Positions 1 through 11,427 of a stretch of 64,000 bases of DNA are shown here, piece after piece. The DNA is from Chlorops oryzae (lineage: Eukaryota > Arthropoda > Insecta > Diptera > Chloropidae): assembly GCA_020466095.1 (NCBI GenBank), contig CM035806.1, forward strand, positions 134,924,981 through 134,988,980, given 5' to 3'. The translations under genes were made by a program, and so were the position numbers. Each line of letters opens with the position of its first letter. Positions within the stretch are counted from its first letter, which is position 1. Under the pieces are notes generated by a model. The model did no database searches. It was not told the DNA's origin and was given only the letters and a program-made list of their open reading frames with translations.

Positions 1-213
1 ATAAATTTTTTTAAAACATGTTTTCCTACGCTTGTGACCGGCGATTTAAGGGATTTAAAAATTTTTCTGTGATTGGAAACAGCGTCGTTTATAGTGCTCC
101 CTGAATGAATGACGAAACTACACAAATTCTCTACGTACAATTTATTGAAAAATATAGACAAAGTAAGTAACCGACTAGTCGGCGAATTTTGCCGACTAGT
201 CGGAACATCCCTA
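1..213. mobile_element. Right-hand part of a CGACTAGTCG-rich hAT-like element (cut by window edge)
   Basis: The segment 165-213 carries the palindromic words GCCGACTAGTCGG twice and ends in GGAACATCCCTA. This matches the right end of the complete element at 8808-9728 (GGAACCTCCCTA). The left end lies outside the window. Family assignment rests on the shared terminal sequence with that second copy. Confidence 0.55.
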
Positions 214-1013
214 AAAAAAAATTCATAGTATATGGAGATACAATTTAAGTAGTCTGGATGGGACGAACTAATTTTTGCAGGGACTGACTGTTCACACTAC
301 CGAAACTGTTCACATTATCAGGTAGAGTAATCATATCATCTAAACGGATGGTCATAATGTTATGATTTTTTCCACAGTTGTTGGTAATTGATTGACCTCT
401 CAATACACATTCAGAAAGATCATATAATTGAAACACTGCCTGAACGAGTCATGCTTATACATGAAAAATATTTGAAACCTATTCATATGAGCGGGAGTGT
501 ACATATGCTAAAAAGTTCAACAAGGACGTTTGTTTCTTAAGCGTTCTCCTAATGATTTGTGAACAGCCTTCTCGTGAAAATTTTGAATGCCAGCGTAATC
601 TGTTGCATGAGCCTCAGTTCATGTGTTAACACCGCCGAAATGTTCACACTATCAAGACTCGACGACTGTAGGAATATTCTCAAGTAAAGGTATAAATTAT
701 ACCGTATAATTCTAACGACTTCTGTGCTTGTTCTTTTGCATTTATATAACATACATTTACACATATGTTTATTCAATTGTTTATCGAAAAAAGACAAAGC
801 TTTTAGGTTATGTAAAAAATGAAGAAAAAACACAAACACAAACACATACACGGAACATACATACATACATACGACGATATATGTAAGCAACTTAAATACC
901 CTGTAGGTAGATTGAAGTCAATTGGGCCTTAGCGAGTAGTTCTCGAGTATAGGAAAAAAGAACTAGTACGCGATTAAGAGACACGGATAATAGAACTAAA
1001 CAAGTTACATGCT
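214..1013. other. Non-coding AT-rich spacer with degenerate GTTCACA repeats
   Basis: No supportable gene. Three related words, each containing GTTCACACTA or GTTCACATTATCA, occur near 288-322 and 638-653. Similar GTGAAC-containing sequence appears at 29533-29560. They look like decayed MITE ends, but no boundaries can be set. A short ACATACATAC microsatellite lies at about 857-875. Confidence 0.4.
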
Positions 1014-1165
1014 CAACGAGGCGTCTACAGTGCAATTTTGCTCTCAAATTAATCTAATATGTTTGCTGCACGTGAGTTAGATAGGTCTGTGGCGTAGTGA
1101 AAGCGTATTCGCTTGGCAATAATATGACGGGCTCGGATTCGATTCCTGTCGCAGGCTAAAAAAAT
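1014..1165 (+). repeat. tRNA-derived SINE-like repeat, copy 1
   Basis: Positions 1088-1157 look like a decayed tRNA: an A-box-like TGGCGTAGTGAAAGCG at about 1090 and a B-box-like GGATTCGATTCC at 1135-1146, then an A-rich run. The upstream head starts CAACGAGGCGTCTACAG at 1014. The same head sits upstream of the tRNA-like module at 5345-5497 in reverse orientation, so the head and the tRNA-like part travel together. Transcription by Pol III is inferred from the boxes only. Confidence 0.6.
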
Positions 1166-1339
1166 GCGATTGAAAAACAAGTCTTCGCCAATGCTGTCTC
1201 ACAATTTTGCGCACAAATTTGCTCAAAATTTCCTATCAATTTGAAACCTTGCCTTTCCTTTTCACTTATTTGCTTTTTATTCCTCTTAGGATTTCAATTT
1301 TAACTTATAATTAAAAAAAAAAAAAAATCGGCGTTCGCT

Positions 1340-1412
1340 TAGCCGGGGAATTGAACCTTGGCCCTTCGAATCGTGGGGTGCACGCCCTACGCTATGAGCT
1401 ACGACAGTTCGG
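1340..1412 (-). repeat. tRNA-like module (Pol III A/B box), reverse
   Basis: Read on the minus strand there is an A-box-like GTAGCTCATAGCGTAGGGCG and a B-box-like AGGTTCAATTCCCCGG, at the spacing of a tRNA with an anticodon-like segment between. Stems are not clean enough for a functional tRNA gene. It is best read as a tRNA-derived repeat or tRNA pseudogene. Confidence 0.5.
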
Positions 1413-1857
1413 GCCGGTCCCCCATCTATAAGTATATCTATTAGTAGTATGTCGAACGTACTGAACTGGCCCTATTGCCTGTACTTCTGCACTAGTTCAA
1501 TCGCAACTGTCGATTTTCGAATGGCCCCTCAGAGTAAAAATTTACAGTTCAATGTGCATTGGCGGGGAAATTACGAGCAAGTAGTACCGTTGATTTGGGA
1601 ATTAGTCGAAGAATACTTCTGCACTAGTTCAATTTCCTACAGGGTACATGAAGATTTTGGTATATGTGCATCATCATCAATCTTAAGATTTGTCGCTGCA
1701 GCTGCAGATAGACTTATTTGTAATATTTTTTGTCGTTTTTTGTTGTTGTTTTTTTTTTCCTTTTCTTTAACAGCAATCATTGATAGCGAATTTTAAAACA
1801 AAAAGATAAGATGATCTTATGTGATGAAAAAAAAAAAAGAAAAAAAAAATTTGAATA
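1413..1857. other. Spacer, nothing supportable
   Basis: A frame is open over 1449-1796 but has no recognisable domain, and its end runs through a T-rich tract. A local direct repeat of TACTTCTGCACTAGTTCAAT occurs at 1479 and 1614. No gene is called. Confidence 0.4.
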
Positions 1858-2196
1858 CAGTATTCCCCGGATATAGACCACCGTCTAACGTAAAGACGAG
1901 TTACGGACGATAATTTTGCGATAACGTACATTGGTATGTTGATGTACCAATTCTTCTTTCGTAAAATTAATAATTTGGACAATTTACTTGAAAAAAAAAA
2001 AAAAAATTGCAAGGGTTTGTGGTAATTTTGTCTCGTGTAACAGTATTCCCCGGAAATAAGCACCGTGCAAAATGCTCAAAAAATATTGCTTATAAGCGGG
2101 GCTTCTTGCATGAAAATTTAAGGCAAATGACACAAATTCGAGTGCATATAAGCGGAGAATTCTTATATGCGGGGTGCATATATCCGGGTAATACTG
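1858..2196. mobile_element. pogo/Tigger-like MITE
   Basis: The element starts CAGTATTCCCCGGATATA and the reverse complement of its right end is CAGTATTACCCGGATATA, both flanked by TA. CAGT termini with a TA duplication are typical of pogo-type non-autonomous elements. A second copy of the left terminal sequence lies inside at 2041, suggesting a tandem or nested insertion. Confidence 0.65.
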
Positions 2197-3008
2197 TATA
2201 TGGAAATCTGCATAAAGATAATAAGAATTGTAGATGGAATGAGTGTTAGCAAGAATTTTATAACTACCAAGATGTCTGGCGCTCATACAAAAGAATAGCG
2301 AAAGTAGGGCGAGTATTCGCACGGGTGAACAAATGTTTGAAAATATAAACTTATTGACAACAGAAAGTAAACATTTTCATTTCATTTTCGAAACAAAAAT
2401 TCAAAGATTCTCTGCAAATTCATATGTTTTCTGATGTGTCGATTCCGTTATTCGCCAGTCGCCGGCGCTAAAATTACAACTAAATCTATTGCGGCGTATT
2501 AACGCGGCGACATTCGCCTCATAGAACCATATGCATTTTACGCCCTTTTTCTGTTCACAGTAAAAAGCGAATTTTGTAAATTTCTATAGAGTAAGCGGGC
2601 GAGAGCGAAACTATGTTCTTGCTAATCGCTGTACCAAATATATAAGGTTTTATTGAGAAAAAAAAAATTTTGAGTTAAAAAATCGTGACCTATGGTTAAA
2701 TTAGTCTTTTCTTTCTAATCGAGAGAAAGAAAAGCAAGAATCAGAGACGAGCAATCATCTGTAGTGAAGGAGAAGTGGAAAAATACAGAAGAGAATGTAA
2801 TAAACAAAGAGTAAAGGAGAATTTAATTTAAGCCTAATTCGGTCCACTATGTTTCCAATTTCAGTATTGTGTCACAGCAAAGAGAGCAAAACAAATGAAA
2901 GATAATTCCGATCACGTCTTCGGAAACAGGTATCTTTCCGTTTTTTTTCTTTCAAGTCCAATGACATGTTTACTGGGTTATACATTTGACCGCATTTGAC
3001 CCACAATT
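2197..3008. other. Non-coding spacer
   Basis: AT-rich sequence with a short purine-rich stretch (about 2720-2820). No frame with a recognisable domain, no clear TIR pair and no RNA gene seen. Confidence 0.4.
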
Positions 3009-3285
3009 TAGGGATGGGCGGTATGTATATATCAACTATCAACTTCGATAATATCGACTGAAAGCATTATCGATATTTGAGAATCGAAAAAATACATCGA
3101 TGTATCAATATATCGACAATTTTTTTTTCTGCATTCTTTTTGTTGAACAAAATACTTTTTTTTTTAACTTCAAACAGATGTCTTTTTACCCGAAGCAGCA
3201 CACAGGCGTTGATCGAAAATGTCGTTCTTCGATATTAGATTTGAAGTACCGATTTCCGATATATCGAAATGAAAAAGATCACTGA
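3009..3285 (+). mobile_element. Possible fragment of a TAGGGATGGGCG hAT-like element
   Basis: TAGGGATGGGCGG at 3009 resembles the left terminus of the hAT-like element at 59995 (TAGGGATGGGCGATA). Like it, it is followed by repeated ATCGATA-type words. No matching right end or TSD was found, so this is probably a truncated or decayed copy. Confidence 0.35.
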
Positions 3286-3375
3286 TAAATTGACTTTTCT
3301 CGAGAGTAAACTTTTTCTTTTTTAAATATTTGGGAATTCGTTCCCCGGGAATATTCAGAATCGGGCTGCATGTGT
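3286..3375. mobile_element. CCGGG-rich MITE, partial copy 1
   Basis: Contains GACTTTTCTCGAGAGTAAAC, then CCCCGGGAATATTCAGAATCG and a final GGGCTG. These match the ends of the copies at 4826-5052 and 32996-33207. Only one arm is clear here. Confidence 0.5.
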
Positions 3376-3727
3376 CAATATTCTCGGCCCACTCCCTAGC
3401 ACAAATTTCTCGCATATTTACATATCCAAAAAATAAGCTCTTGTACATACATACATACATTCATACATATGTATATAAAACTAAGTTTATAGTAAATACA
3501 CATACATAAATATTGTGCTTTTAAATTAAAAATGTTATTCAGAAAAACTGGTTTAAGCTCCAAAAAACTTCGTTTAAACGAGAAAAAATGAAGACACATT
3601 TTTCATTCTTGTTTTTGTTGTTTTTGATTGTGGTTGTTTTTATTGTTATTGTTTGAGAGCGAGAAGGGCGAAATATATTAGAAGAAATTCTTCTGGCCAA
3701 ATTTCTTTTGTATACCGATATAACCCA

Positions 3728-3825
3728 CATATACATACATACGTATATACATACATACGTATGTACATACATACGTATATACATACATACATTGGTGTTT
3801 GTGCGTGCGTGCGTGCGTGTGTGTA
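3728..3825. repeat. Compound microsatellite (ACAT/CGTA then GTGC/GT)
   Basis: Tandem CATA and ACGTATAT motifs run to about 3792, followed by (GTGC)n and GT. Open frames across it on both strands are low-complexity artefacts. Confidence 0.85.
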
Positions 3826-4825
3826 GTAGATAAAGTGCATACAAATAAATCGGTATTATGTATTAGAGTACTTGAACATAGACAGATGGGGAAGTATGTA
3901 TGTATCCAGCGTTCAGAGACGCAATTTGCATGTGCAGCGGCAAGCACCTGTGATGAGTGTGTTTGTGTTTCTGTGTGTGAGCTTGAGCTTTCAACTATGT
4001 ATTCCGAAATGAATTTCTTGTTTGTGTACGTGCACTCACACAGCCGAATGCCCATGTATTCGCAGCACACGCACACATTACAAAATGGCCCCTGCAGAGG
4101 GAACCTTCAGTATCAGAAAAAAAAAACAACAAAAAAAAAACATTCCAAATCGGACAAATCCGCAATTCATGAAGGAACATAATTCAACCGGATAAGCCGA
4201 TGCTGAAGCCTAACACGAATTAAAGGTCGACGGGGCCTTCGGGATCGTTGGGAGTGGCAATCGAAACAGCTCACACAAAATGGCGGAGCGGCAACCACAA
4301 ATTTTATGTGCCCTTTAAAAGAAAAAAAAATTTTTTTTTACTTTTCCGAAAATTCTTCCAAATCGATGAAGATTTCAAACATTTGTATTTCTCAGCGCCT
4401 TAAAGTGTGCGTGGTTTTTTCTTTTCTTCGTGCTCACTCTTTAGACTATAGTGGAAAAGTTCAGTTCCTTAAATGTTCTACACATAGTGAAGTAATTTCC
4501 GAATTCCAGACATACATACATAGAAAACAAATGATATCAGAGCAATTAACGAATTTAAATATTCTTTTTGCACAAGTTTAAGTTATAACAGTTACACCTT
4601 CCAGAACTGTTTCACCGACACACGCACGCATATACATTCAAATGCATTCCCTGCAGCAAACGGCACTAGTGCCAGAGTCACTCCTGCACTGGTGTCCTTG
4701 TCACCAGTACTAGTGACCAACTGTACCCCTGGCATTGCATTCTCCTATTGACGTTTTGTATGATCGTGTACGCGAGAAAAAAACCAGTCGACGCTGGAAC
4801 TGGTGAGGCAGTAGAGACAATGGGA
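3826..4825. other. Spacer with short palindromic segment
   Basis: No gene supported. The frame at 3799-4182 is low-complexity Cys/Val/His-rich translation. Around 4647-4735 there are nested ACTAGTGCC/GGCACTAG words beginning at CCCTGCAGC, perhaps a decayed MITE. Confidence 0.35.
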
Positions 4826-5052
4826 CCTGAATATTCCCGAGGAACGAATTCCCGGGGAATTTACTTTTCTCGAGAGTGAACTCATTCTTTTTTAAATATT
4901 TGTGGGAAGAAATTTGATGGGGAATGGGTATTTGACCCATACCCATAATTTTCCTTACCCTATCTATAATATATAAAAGGGAGAATTTTAGTCTCGAAAA
5001 ATGTTAAATGCCCGGGATTTCGTTTCCCGGGAATATTTAGAATCGGGCTGAT
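4826..5052. mobile_element. CCGGG-rich MITE, copy 2
   Basis: Left GAATATTCCCGAGGAACGAA followed by TCCCGGGGAATTTACTTTTC. The right end ends TTTCCCGGGAATATTTAGAA then TCGGGCTGA. Reverse-complementing the right end gives the same CAGCCCGATTCT / GAATATTCCCGGGAACGAA order as the copy at 32996, so the two ends are inverted repeats. Superfamily unknown. Confidence 0.6.
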
Positions 5053-5344
5053 AGTCTCACTATTGAAATCTATTTAGCTCAAACATGAGTGTAAGAAATT
5101 ATCTGCGCGTGAGACTGATGGCTCCAAATCATAAGATGAAAGTTTTATTTATTAATTTTTTTTAATTTTTTTTTTTTTTTTTTTTTTTGTATAATAAGTA
5201 GATAATACCAACAAAGAATTTTTTAATCCAAATCATAGGAATTTTTAAAAGGCTTTTTTTTGGACGTAATTTGTTTTCTCATACCTGAGCGTAAAACACT
5301 TTTTCCTTTGAATAAATTTCTCTTTTATTTAATACCGTTTTCCC

Positions 5345-5497
5345 CACAACTTGTTCGCCTACCCTGGGATTCGAACTCGCGTACTTCGGATTGCTGAGAG
5401 CAAACGCTTCCACTACGCTTAAGAACCGACCGATTCGCATGCAGCAAATTGAAATGATGAAAATGATCGAGAAATTTGAACTGTAGACGCCTCGTTG
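5345..5497 (-). repeat. tRNA-derived SINE-like repeat, copy 2
   Basis: On the minus strand the copy begins CAACGAGGCGTCTACAG (5497 leftward). It then has an A-box-like AAGCGTAGTGGAAGCG and a B-box-like GAGTTCGAATCCC (about 5365-5377). Head and boxes match the copy at 1014-1165 in order and spacing, so these are two dispersed copies of one family. Confidence 0.6.
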
Positions 5498-5611
5498 GCA
5501 ATGTCAAAAGTGAGACTCTACTGTCCGTATCTCTGGTTCTTTCATCTCTGGTTCTTTCATCTCTGGTGCAGCACTGGTGGAACAGGGGTCAATTTGCCCC
5601 ACATTTGCTGC

Positions 5612-5690
5612 AGGGTTAGTATCTCGGATATCCGAACATCGATTATCCGGATATCCGGTCTTATTATTCACTTTGAAATTTTCAGCTTTT
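5612..5690. repeat. Degenerate ATCCGGATA-type tract
   Basis: Words such as GGATATCCG, TTATCCGGATATCCGG recur here. The same vocabulary occurs at 11030-11300, 23150-23220, 25280-25330 and 38790-39290. It looks like decayed copies of one short repeat. No boundary or TSD is visible. Confidence 0.45.
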
Positions 5691-6717
5691 AGCCCTTCAT
5701 GCTTCTAAGAGCTATCTCCAGTTCTGTCGATGTTCCGTTAGTTTACATATTTGAAAAACTTTTCGATCACAAAATTCCCAAATTGACATTTCTGTCATAT
5801 TTTGCTGTGATATTTCAAAATAATATCGATATCGCATATCGCATATCGTTATATAAGTCTTCAATATATAAATTGTCAAAAAAATGTTGGCATGCAAAAA
5901 GAATTTTCGAGACATAGTTTTGTTTTGCCTTTTTGTCGCATGTTTGATTTACACCTGAGAAAAAATTTTATATTCACCACAAAACGTTTTTGGTATTCAA
6001 AAGTTGAATGATGAAACTGGAATGTGAAGTGGAAACTGGGCTTAAAAAGCAAAACCCGAAGAATGAAAAATAAGAATTAGAAGATGTACCAAAAAAAAAA
6101 AGAAAAAACTCTTCCAATATGGCAGCACTTCTAAGATATGACCACATTCTCCTCTCTTACTTTTGCATGTGAGGGGGACGGTGCTTTAAACAATGCGTTC
6201 AAGCTATCAATGATATTTAAATGAAACAAAAGAAGTCCTTTTTTGAAATTCGAAATATTCAAAGCGGATCAAAGATTCAAATACCATAGCATATTTTAAG
6301 GCTTATTGTGGGTTTAAAGAGAAATTGATGTTTTCTTCGTCTTGTTGTTCGTAGAAAATTTCTTACAACTACATATGGGATATGTACAAAAATGTATGAA
6401 CGTATGTATATGCCCAAGCGAAGAGATGGACATCCATAAACATATCCAAATTAGTATCTATGAGAGTTGCCAGGATATTTTGTGACATCAAAATGGTGAA
6501 CGTAGAGGCTCGCCGTATGTACCAAGACCTCGCCGCCCTATATAATATACCCCCTTTCCGAAATCATAAGTTTGCGAGTAGTAAACATGAATGGACCGTT
6601 TACTTTGAAAGTGATGTAACTCCATTTTTCTATTTCGAAATATAAAGTGTTGCATGTCCATTACCGGACACCCACCACCACCCAGCAAAACTGCGAAGTC
6701 TTTAGAATGGGTAGCTT
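5691..6717. other. Spacer, nothing supportable
   Basis: AT-rich non-coding sequence. Open frames at 5699-5917 and 6460-6645 show no domain. Confidence 0.4.
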
Positions 6718-7019
6718 CCCTGTAGTAAAAGGGATCGACCCTGAATCGATCTCAGATCGATCCTAAAGAGGTGAGGACCGATCGCCTTTCCATACGTTGA
6801 ACTGGTCTCTTTTAACATGGTGCGGTCCTAGAAAAACAACCGATCCGTTTTCAAAGCGTGTGGGATCGGTTGCGGGTCGATCGGAGATTAGTCCCTACGC
6901 CTTTGAATGAGGGTGAGTTTTTTTTTTAATATTTTTTTTTTATAAAAAACTAAAAAAAAATTTTTTCTTATTTTGTTTATTTTGCTTTTTTGTTTTTTTT
7001 AATCTTTTGTTTTTCCCGC

Positions 7020-7090
7020 CTAGGCCGAGCCTCGAACCTCAGAACTCTGGGTTGGTAAATCGGTGTCTTAACCATTACGCTATACAAGCA
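7020..7090 (-). repeat. tRNA-like module
   Basis: On the minus strand: A-box-like TAGCGTAATGGTTAAGACA, a middle with CCAACCCAGAGTTCTG, then B-box-like GAGGTTCGAGGCTCGG, followed by an A-rich tail. Likely a tRNA-derived Pol III module. Clover-leaf stems are imperfect. Confidence 0.55.
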
Positions 7091-7324
7091 AGTTTAATGC
7101 TGTGATCAAAACGCTGATTTGAGTTTTTGGTTGCTCAAGTTTTTGGGAAACATACGTAAAGAATTTTTCACTTCAAAGCATTTTTTATTGAAAAATAAAT
7201 ATTAAAAACCAATTCATATGTAAAAACGAATAATTTTTTTTTTTCAAGTTAACTATTTAAAAAAAAAATTTTAATATTAACATAAAAAAAATGTAGGTAA
7301 CTGAAAAAAAAAAAAATTTCTAAA

Positions 7325-7396
7325 TCGAGCCAGGACTCGAACTCTTACCCCTTCGGTTGCGAAGCGGGAGTCTTAACAATCAAGCTATTTAGCCTA
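7325..7396 (-). repeat. tRNA-like module
   Basis: On the minus strand: A-box-like TAGCTTGATTGTTAAGACT, anticodon-arm-like CCCGCTTCGCAACCGAAGGG, B-box-like GAGTTCGAGTCCTGG, then a long homopolymer-rich tail. This is one of the best preserved tRNA-like modules in the window. It could be a decayed tRNA gene rather than a SINE. Confidence 0.6.
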
Positions 7397-7628
7397 TGAT
7401 AGCACAAAGATCAGATTGAGGACTTAAAGCAGACAACAATAAAGTACAAGTTATTACGAACTCGCCCCACCTACGCTCATTTTGGGATTGGACGAGGGTC
7501 GGTTGGATAGAGGTTAACCTTAGATCGATCGCGGTTCATATAAATTTGGGATCGGTCCTAGTTTGGTCCTAAAGGGACCCACCTAGGATCGATCGCTTTT
7601 GAACCGAAACCATTTCATTACTGCAGGG

Positions 7629-8264
7629 TTAATTAACACGCAATTTTCCCTCAAAGCCCACTTTCAAAGTAATCGGGTCCAATTATCAAGGATAGGTTCC
7701 AAATCGCTAGTACTTTTATATGCCTTTATATTTATTTTCATAATATCGACTAGATAATTAGTACTAACGTCTAGAATGATTTAACATATGCGTGCGTGAA
7801 CTCTTTTTGACCGATGTGCAGAGATCAAACATATGCTTCAATGGTGTCACAATTCGAATTTTGCATATGAGTATTTTTAACTAAGTATGTACATATAAAA
7901 CAAAAATCGTTTTAGCAGCGGATAACTTAAGAAGGGATTTTAGAAGACTTTGTGAATTACCTAATTTTAAGTTTGAAAAAAATGCTACGCTGAAGAAAGC
8001 AAATGCTGTTTCTAGTCTTAAACTGGTTCAAATGTATCGAATTGGTCTTACAGTTTCTAATATATCAATAGTCATTGCGTCAATGGTAGATTTCGTGGGA
8101 CAACATAATGTTAATTGTCAATAGGCGAAAGCATTGCAGCGTGGACATAATGTAACTAGTTATGTATGTATGTATATGTCAACATGAAAACTAGTTTAAA
8201 AGTAATTTTAAACTGCTAATGCTTCCTGCAGGGTACAGTCAAAGCGAGTGCGGGAGAGCGTTTG
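7629..8264. other. Spacer, nothing supportable
   Basis: AT-rich non-coding sequence with scattered CATATG words. No gene, RNA or TIR pair seen. Confidence 0.4.
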
Positions 8265-8355
8265 TGTACGTGTGTGTGTGTGTATGTATGTACGTGTGTG
8301 TGTGTGTGTATGTGTGTATGTATGTGTGTATGTAGTGTGTATGTGTGTGTGTGTT
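8265..8355. repeat. GT/GTAT microsatellite
   Basis: Imperfect (GT)n with TATG interruptions. Val/Cys- and His/Thr-rich open frames here are translations of the repeat. Confidence 0.85.
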
Positions 8356-8807
8356 TGGAGAGAAGAACGCGTAGGAGGAAGAAAAAGAGGAGTTAAAATG
8401 TATGCGTTAAGTTGCGTTGTTGCGCATCCCATCATAAATTGTGTACCTTCGATGGGCGGACGCGTTTACACAGCAACAGCAGTGGCGGCGGCGACGACGA
8501 CTGAATGCTCAAAAGAAATGTAAACAAAAGAAAAGAGAGGAGAACAAAATGCAAGCACCTACGCACGCACTTACACGCTTTCTGTGTGTGTATGTGCGCG
8601 TAGAGATGTATGTATGTTTTCGTTTTAATTAAAGCCTTAAGGTGCATATCAAAATATACACACATGCATGTGTCGTTTCCCTGCAGTTCTCTAGGTGTCG
8701 ATTGGCCATGCTTGAAGTACCTACCGAACTACTCCGTATATGGGTACTTGCTAGACTGAACGCCGAACGCCGAACCACCGAGCACAAAAATGTAAATGTA
8801 TATGAAT

Positions 8808-9728
8808 TAGGTATGTTCCGACTAGTCGACAACTAGTCGATAAAGCAGACTATTCGACAACTTTTATAGTCGGCGACTAGTCTCTCCCTTTTTCGAGTCG
8901 CCTTTCTGATTAAATGAATCAAATATGCGCTCGTTTTCTAATCAGAAATGATACTTTTGCCGGGAGAAATCGGAACCCTAGCCGCGACTCTTCTTGGAGA
9001 GTCATATTTGACAACATTTGCTATCATTTTTGAGTCTACTACGACTCATAACTGTGAAAGAAAAAAAAAATAAATAAAAAAGATTTCGATTTAGATTCTC
9101 CTCTCTTGGATTTGAACCTGGGAACTGTCATTTTCTAGTCATGTGTTCACCCATCGACATCTTGTTTGCCAAATCGAAAGTCGGCGACTTTTTTGTTTAA
9201 AACTTTAAAGTCAAATAATTCTTTGGGCAATTCCATCGATCGTCACGGGTGGGACAGATCAACTAAAAGCTTTTAATTTCTTCTTCATATTTTATATTAT
9301 ATATATCGAATTTATGGGTAAGTCTTCTATAATACGAACAAGAATATTCTATAATATGATCCCGTTAACGAAAAATTTCAAAAATTTTATTCGTTTTGGA
9401 AATGAATGAGGAATTTCGTTCTGTCACGGGCGGGACAAATTTTGAACCTCAGTTCTAAAAGGAACTTCTTTGAAAAAAAAGTCTGCGAATGTATTTGACA
9501 TTTCTATTATAATAGCTTCTTTTCTTACAGAAAAGATTCTAAGCTATTAAATCTGTAAAGAATTCAGCAAAACTATCCTTTTCCTTCTTACTTAAACGCA
9601 AATAAGAGGTAAACAAAGTGTAACGAAAGCTCCCCAAAACTATAGTCGGCATTGCCGACTAATCGGTCGACTAGTCGGCCTTTTTAAAACCGACTAGTCG
9701 GCCAAATGTCATGATCGGAACCTCCCTA
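8808..9728. mobile_element. hAT-like non-autonomous element (CGACTAGTCG family)
   Basis: Starts TAGGTATGTTCCGACTAGTC; the reverse complement of the right end is TAGGGAGGTTCCGATC. Flanking 8-mers ATATGAAT and TTATAAAT match at 6 of 8 positions, compatible with a degraded hAT duplication. Both subterminal zones carry repeated CGACTAGTCG palindromes. The interior has no transposase but includes a reverse tRNA-like module (9103-9170). A second, partial copy is at the window's left edge. Confidence 0.6.
9103..9170 (-). repeat. tRNA-like module inside hAT-like element
   Basis: On the minus strand a weak A-box-like GTCGATGGGTGAACACATG, then CCCAGGTTCAAATCC as B box. It sits near the middle of the 8808-9728 element, as in the 6718-7628 element. 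Confidence 0.45.
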
Positions 9729-11029
9729 TTATAAATGCATAAAACCAAACTTCAATTTTCCTTCGCTTTTCACCCTTTTCACTGTTTCGCGGTAAACAAT
9801 GTGGTGGCGGTTCAAACAAAAAACGAAATAATTAATTGCATTGCTTAGGGTTAAACAAAGTAGAAGTGGATTAGAAAACAAAAAAAAAAATTGGTGCAAT
9901 TTCCCTCAACCAACTCCTAAACTAGCCTTTTCCTAGTTATCCGAATCAAAGATGTACATATATCGGTAGGTAACTACTCTTTCTTCACTCTACACGCTAC
10001 GCCAAATGTGGGTCCTCATGTAAACTAGACGTCAAGACGTCAGCCTAATCAAATACATACATATATTAAAATTTCTAATTCATTCAGCGCGAGCTCATCT
10101 CATCGTCCTCCTCTCACCGGTTGCTGTGACACGCAATTCGATTAACCATCCCGCATGAGGGACTGTGGCGCGGGGCCCTTAATACACATCTGACTGATGC
10201 ATGCGCGATCGATTGTAGGGGAAAGCAATGCAAAACCAAATTGGCGAAAACGTTCGGTAGCTTGTCGTACGTACATTCGGGATGCGTTCGTTATAAGCTT
10301 TCATCTGCGTGTGTGCGTGTGTGAGCACCTATGTTTTATGTGTGCGCACATATATACGAGGTGTACGACAATCTGTCATAGGGACAGGATCCTGCAATTT
10401 TAAGTGCTTTGGAAATTTCATATTTAATACTAGCAGCGGTATTTATTGTTTTCGTTGTTGTTGCTGTTGTTGCTCTAATTTCGCTTATTGGCTAATGTTA
10501 TTGTCGCTGCGTTAACGTTTTGTTGCATGATGCCATGATGGTTACTTGAGCGTTATATCATCACTTGCAGTTTACCATCGCAGCCTCATCACCACTCCTT
10601 ACGAAAGTCACATCATCATCATCATCGTTGCCGTAGGAACGCATTTTCTGCTGTGTTATACCGCCGTTCATATTAAAGCTACATACCCACACATATATGC
10701 ACATACGCACATGAAAATAAGAACTCACATACATTTTATTTTAACATATTCAATTGCTTATGTAAGAAGTTAGAGTGCACATGGAAGGATAACCACCATA
10801 TGGATGCCTTCTCTACATGAATAATCGCAACTAAATAACACTGTCACACAAGAGCCCGACACACATCCACACATACGCAGAATTCATACGCCATATTTGA
10901 CCCGTTGACCCGTCATATGCAAAAGTATGACACGTTGTCAAACAGGATAAAGAAAAGTGCATTGCCAGCGCCTCTCACCACTTCAAAATATAAAACACAC
11001 ATTCAATTAACATAAGAATATCTTTAATC
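9729..11029. other. Spacer, nothing supportable
   Basis: Mixed-composition non-coding DNA. Short TTG-rich and CAT-rich tracts near 10440-10630. No coding signature, no TIR pair, no RNA gene recognised. Confidence 0.4.
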
Positions 11030-11300
11030 CGGGCACCGATAATCCAGATATCCGATTATCCGCACTCATTTTAATAGCTTTAATTCTCTAATCTTTAATA
11101 AAAAATTATAGCTTACAATTGGATTTTTATTTAATTTGATTTTGTAATCGAATATCCGGACTTATCCGGCTATCCGGTTCATTTTCACGTCTCTAATTAC
11201 TTAATCTTTAATAAAAAGTTATTAAAATTTAATATTTTTTTTATTTAACTTTGAAATCGATAATCCGGATTTGATCGATTTTAGGGAATAAATAGCCCTG
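11030..11300. repeat. Degenerate ATCCGG repeat tract
   Basis: ATCCGGATATCCG-type words alternate with TTTAATAAAAA-type spacers: CGATAATCCAGATATCC at 11037, CGAATATCCGGACTTATCC near 11150, and ATCGATAATCCGGATTTG near 11255. The spacing suggests two or three decayed copies of one short element. Confidence 0.45.
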
Positions 11301-11427
11301 GTTTTTTTCCCTTCGGAAAATCGCCATTCTACTTTATTTATAAACAGACATCTTTTTTCAATAGCTTCGAAATCTTTTCACATACACATACATAGAGGCA
11401 CATACATAGATTACTAATTTTTATACC

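Larger units (their letters stand above)
6718..7628. mobile_element. GATCG-rich inverted-repeat element with two tRNA-like modules inside
   Basis: Left end CCCTGTAGTAAA; right end reads CCCTGCAGTAATG on the other strand. Both subterminal regions are dense in GATCGATC / GATCGGTCCT words (6730-6900, 7490-7600). The middle holds two reverse tRNA-like modules (7020-7090, 7325-7396). No clean TSD was identified, so the superfamily is open. A truncated relative may lie at 28440-28513, which also ends ATTTACTGCAGGG. Confidence 0.55.

Noticed and set aside
7325..7396. Functional tRNA gene
   Set aside because: A and B boxes are good, but acceptor and arm pairing could not be made clean by eye, and it sits inside an inverted-repeat element. 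tRNAscan-SE would decide.
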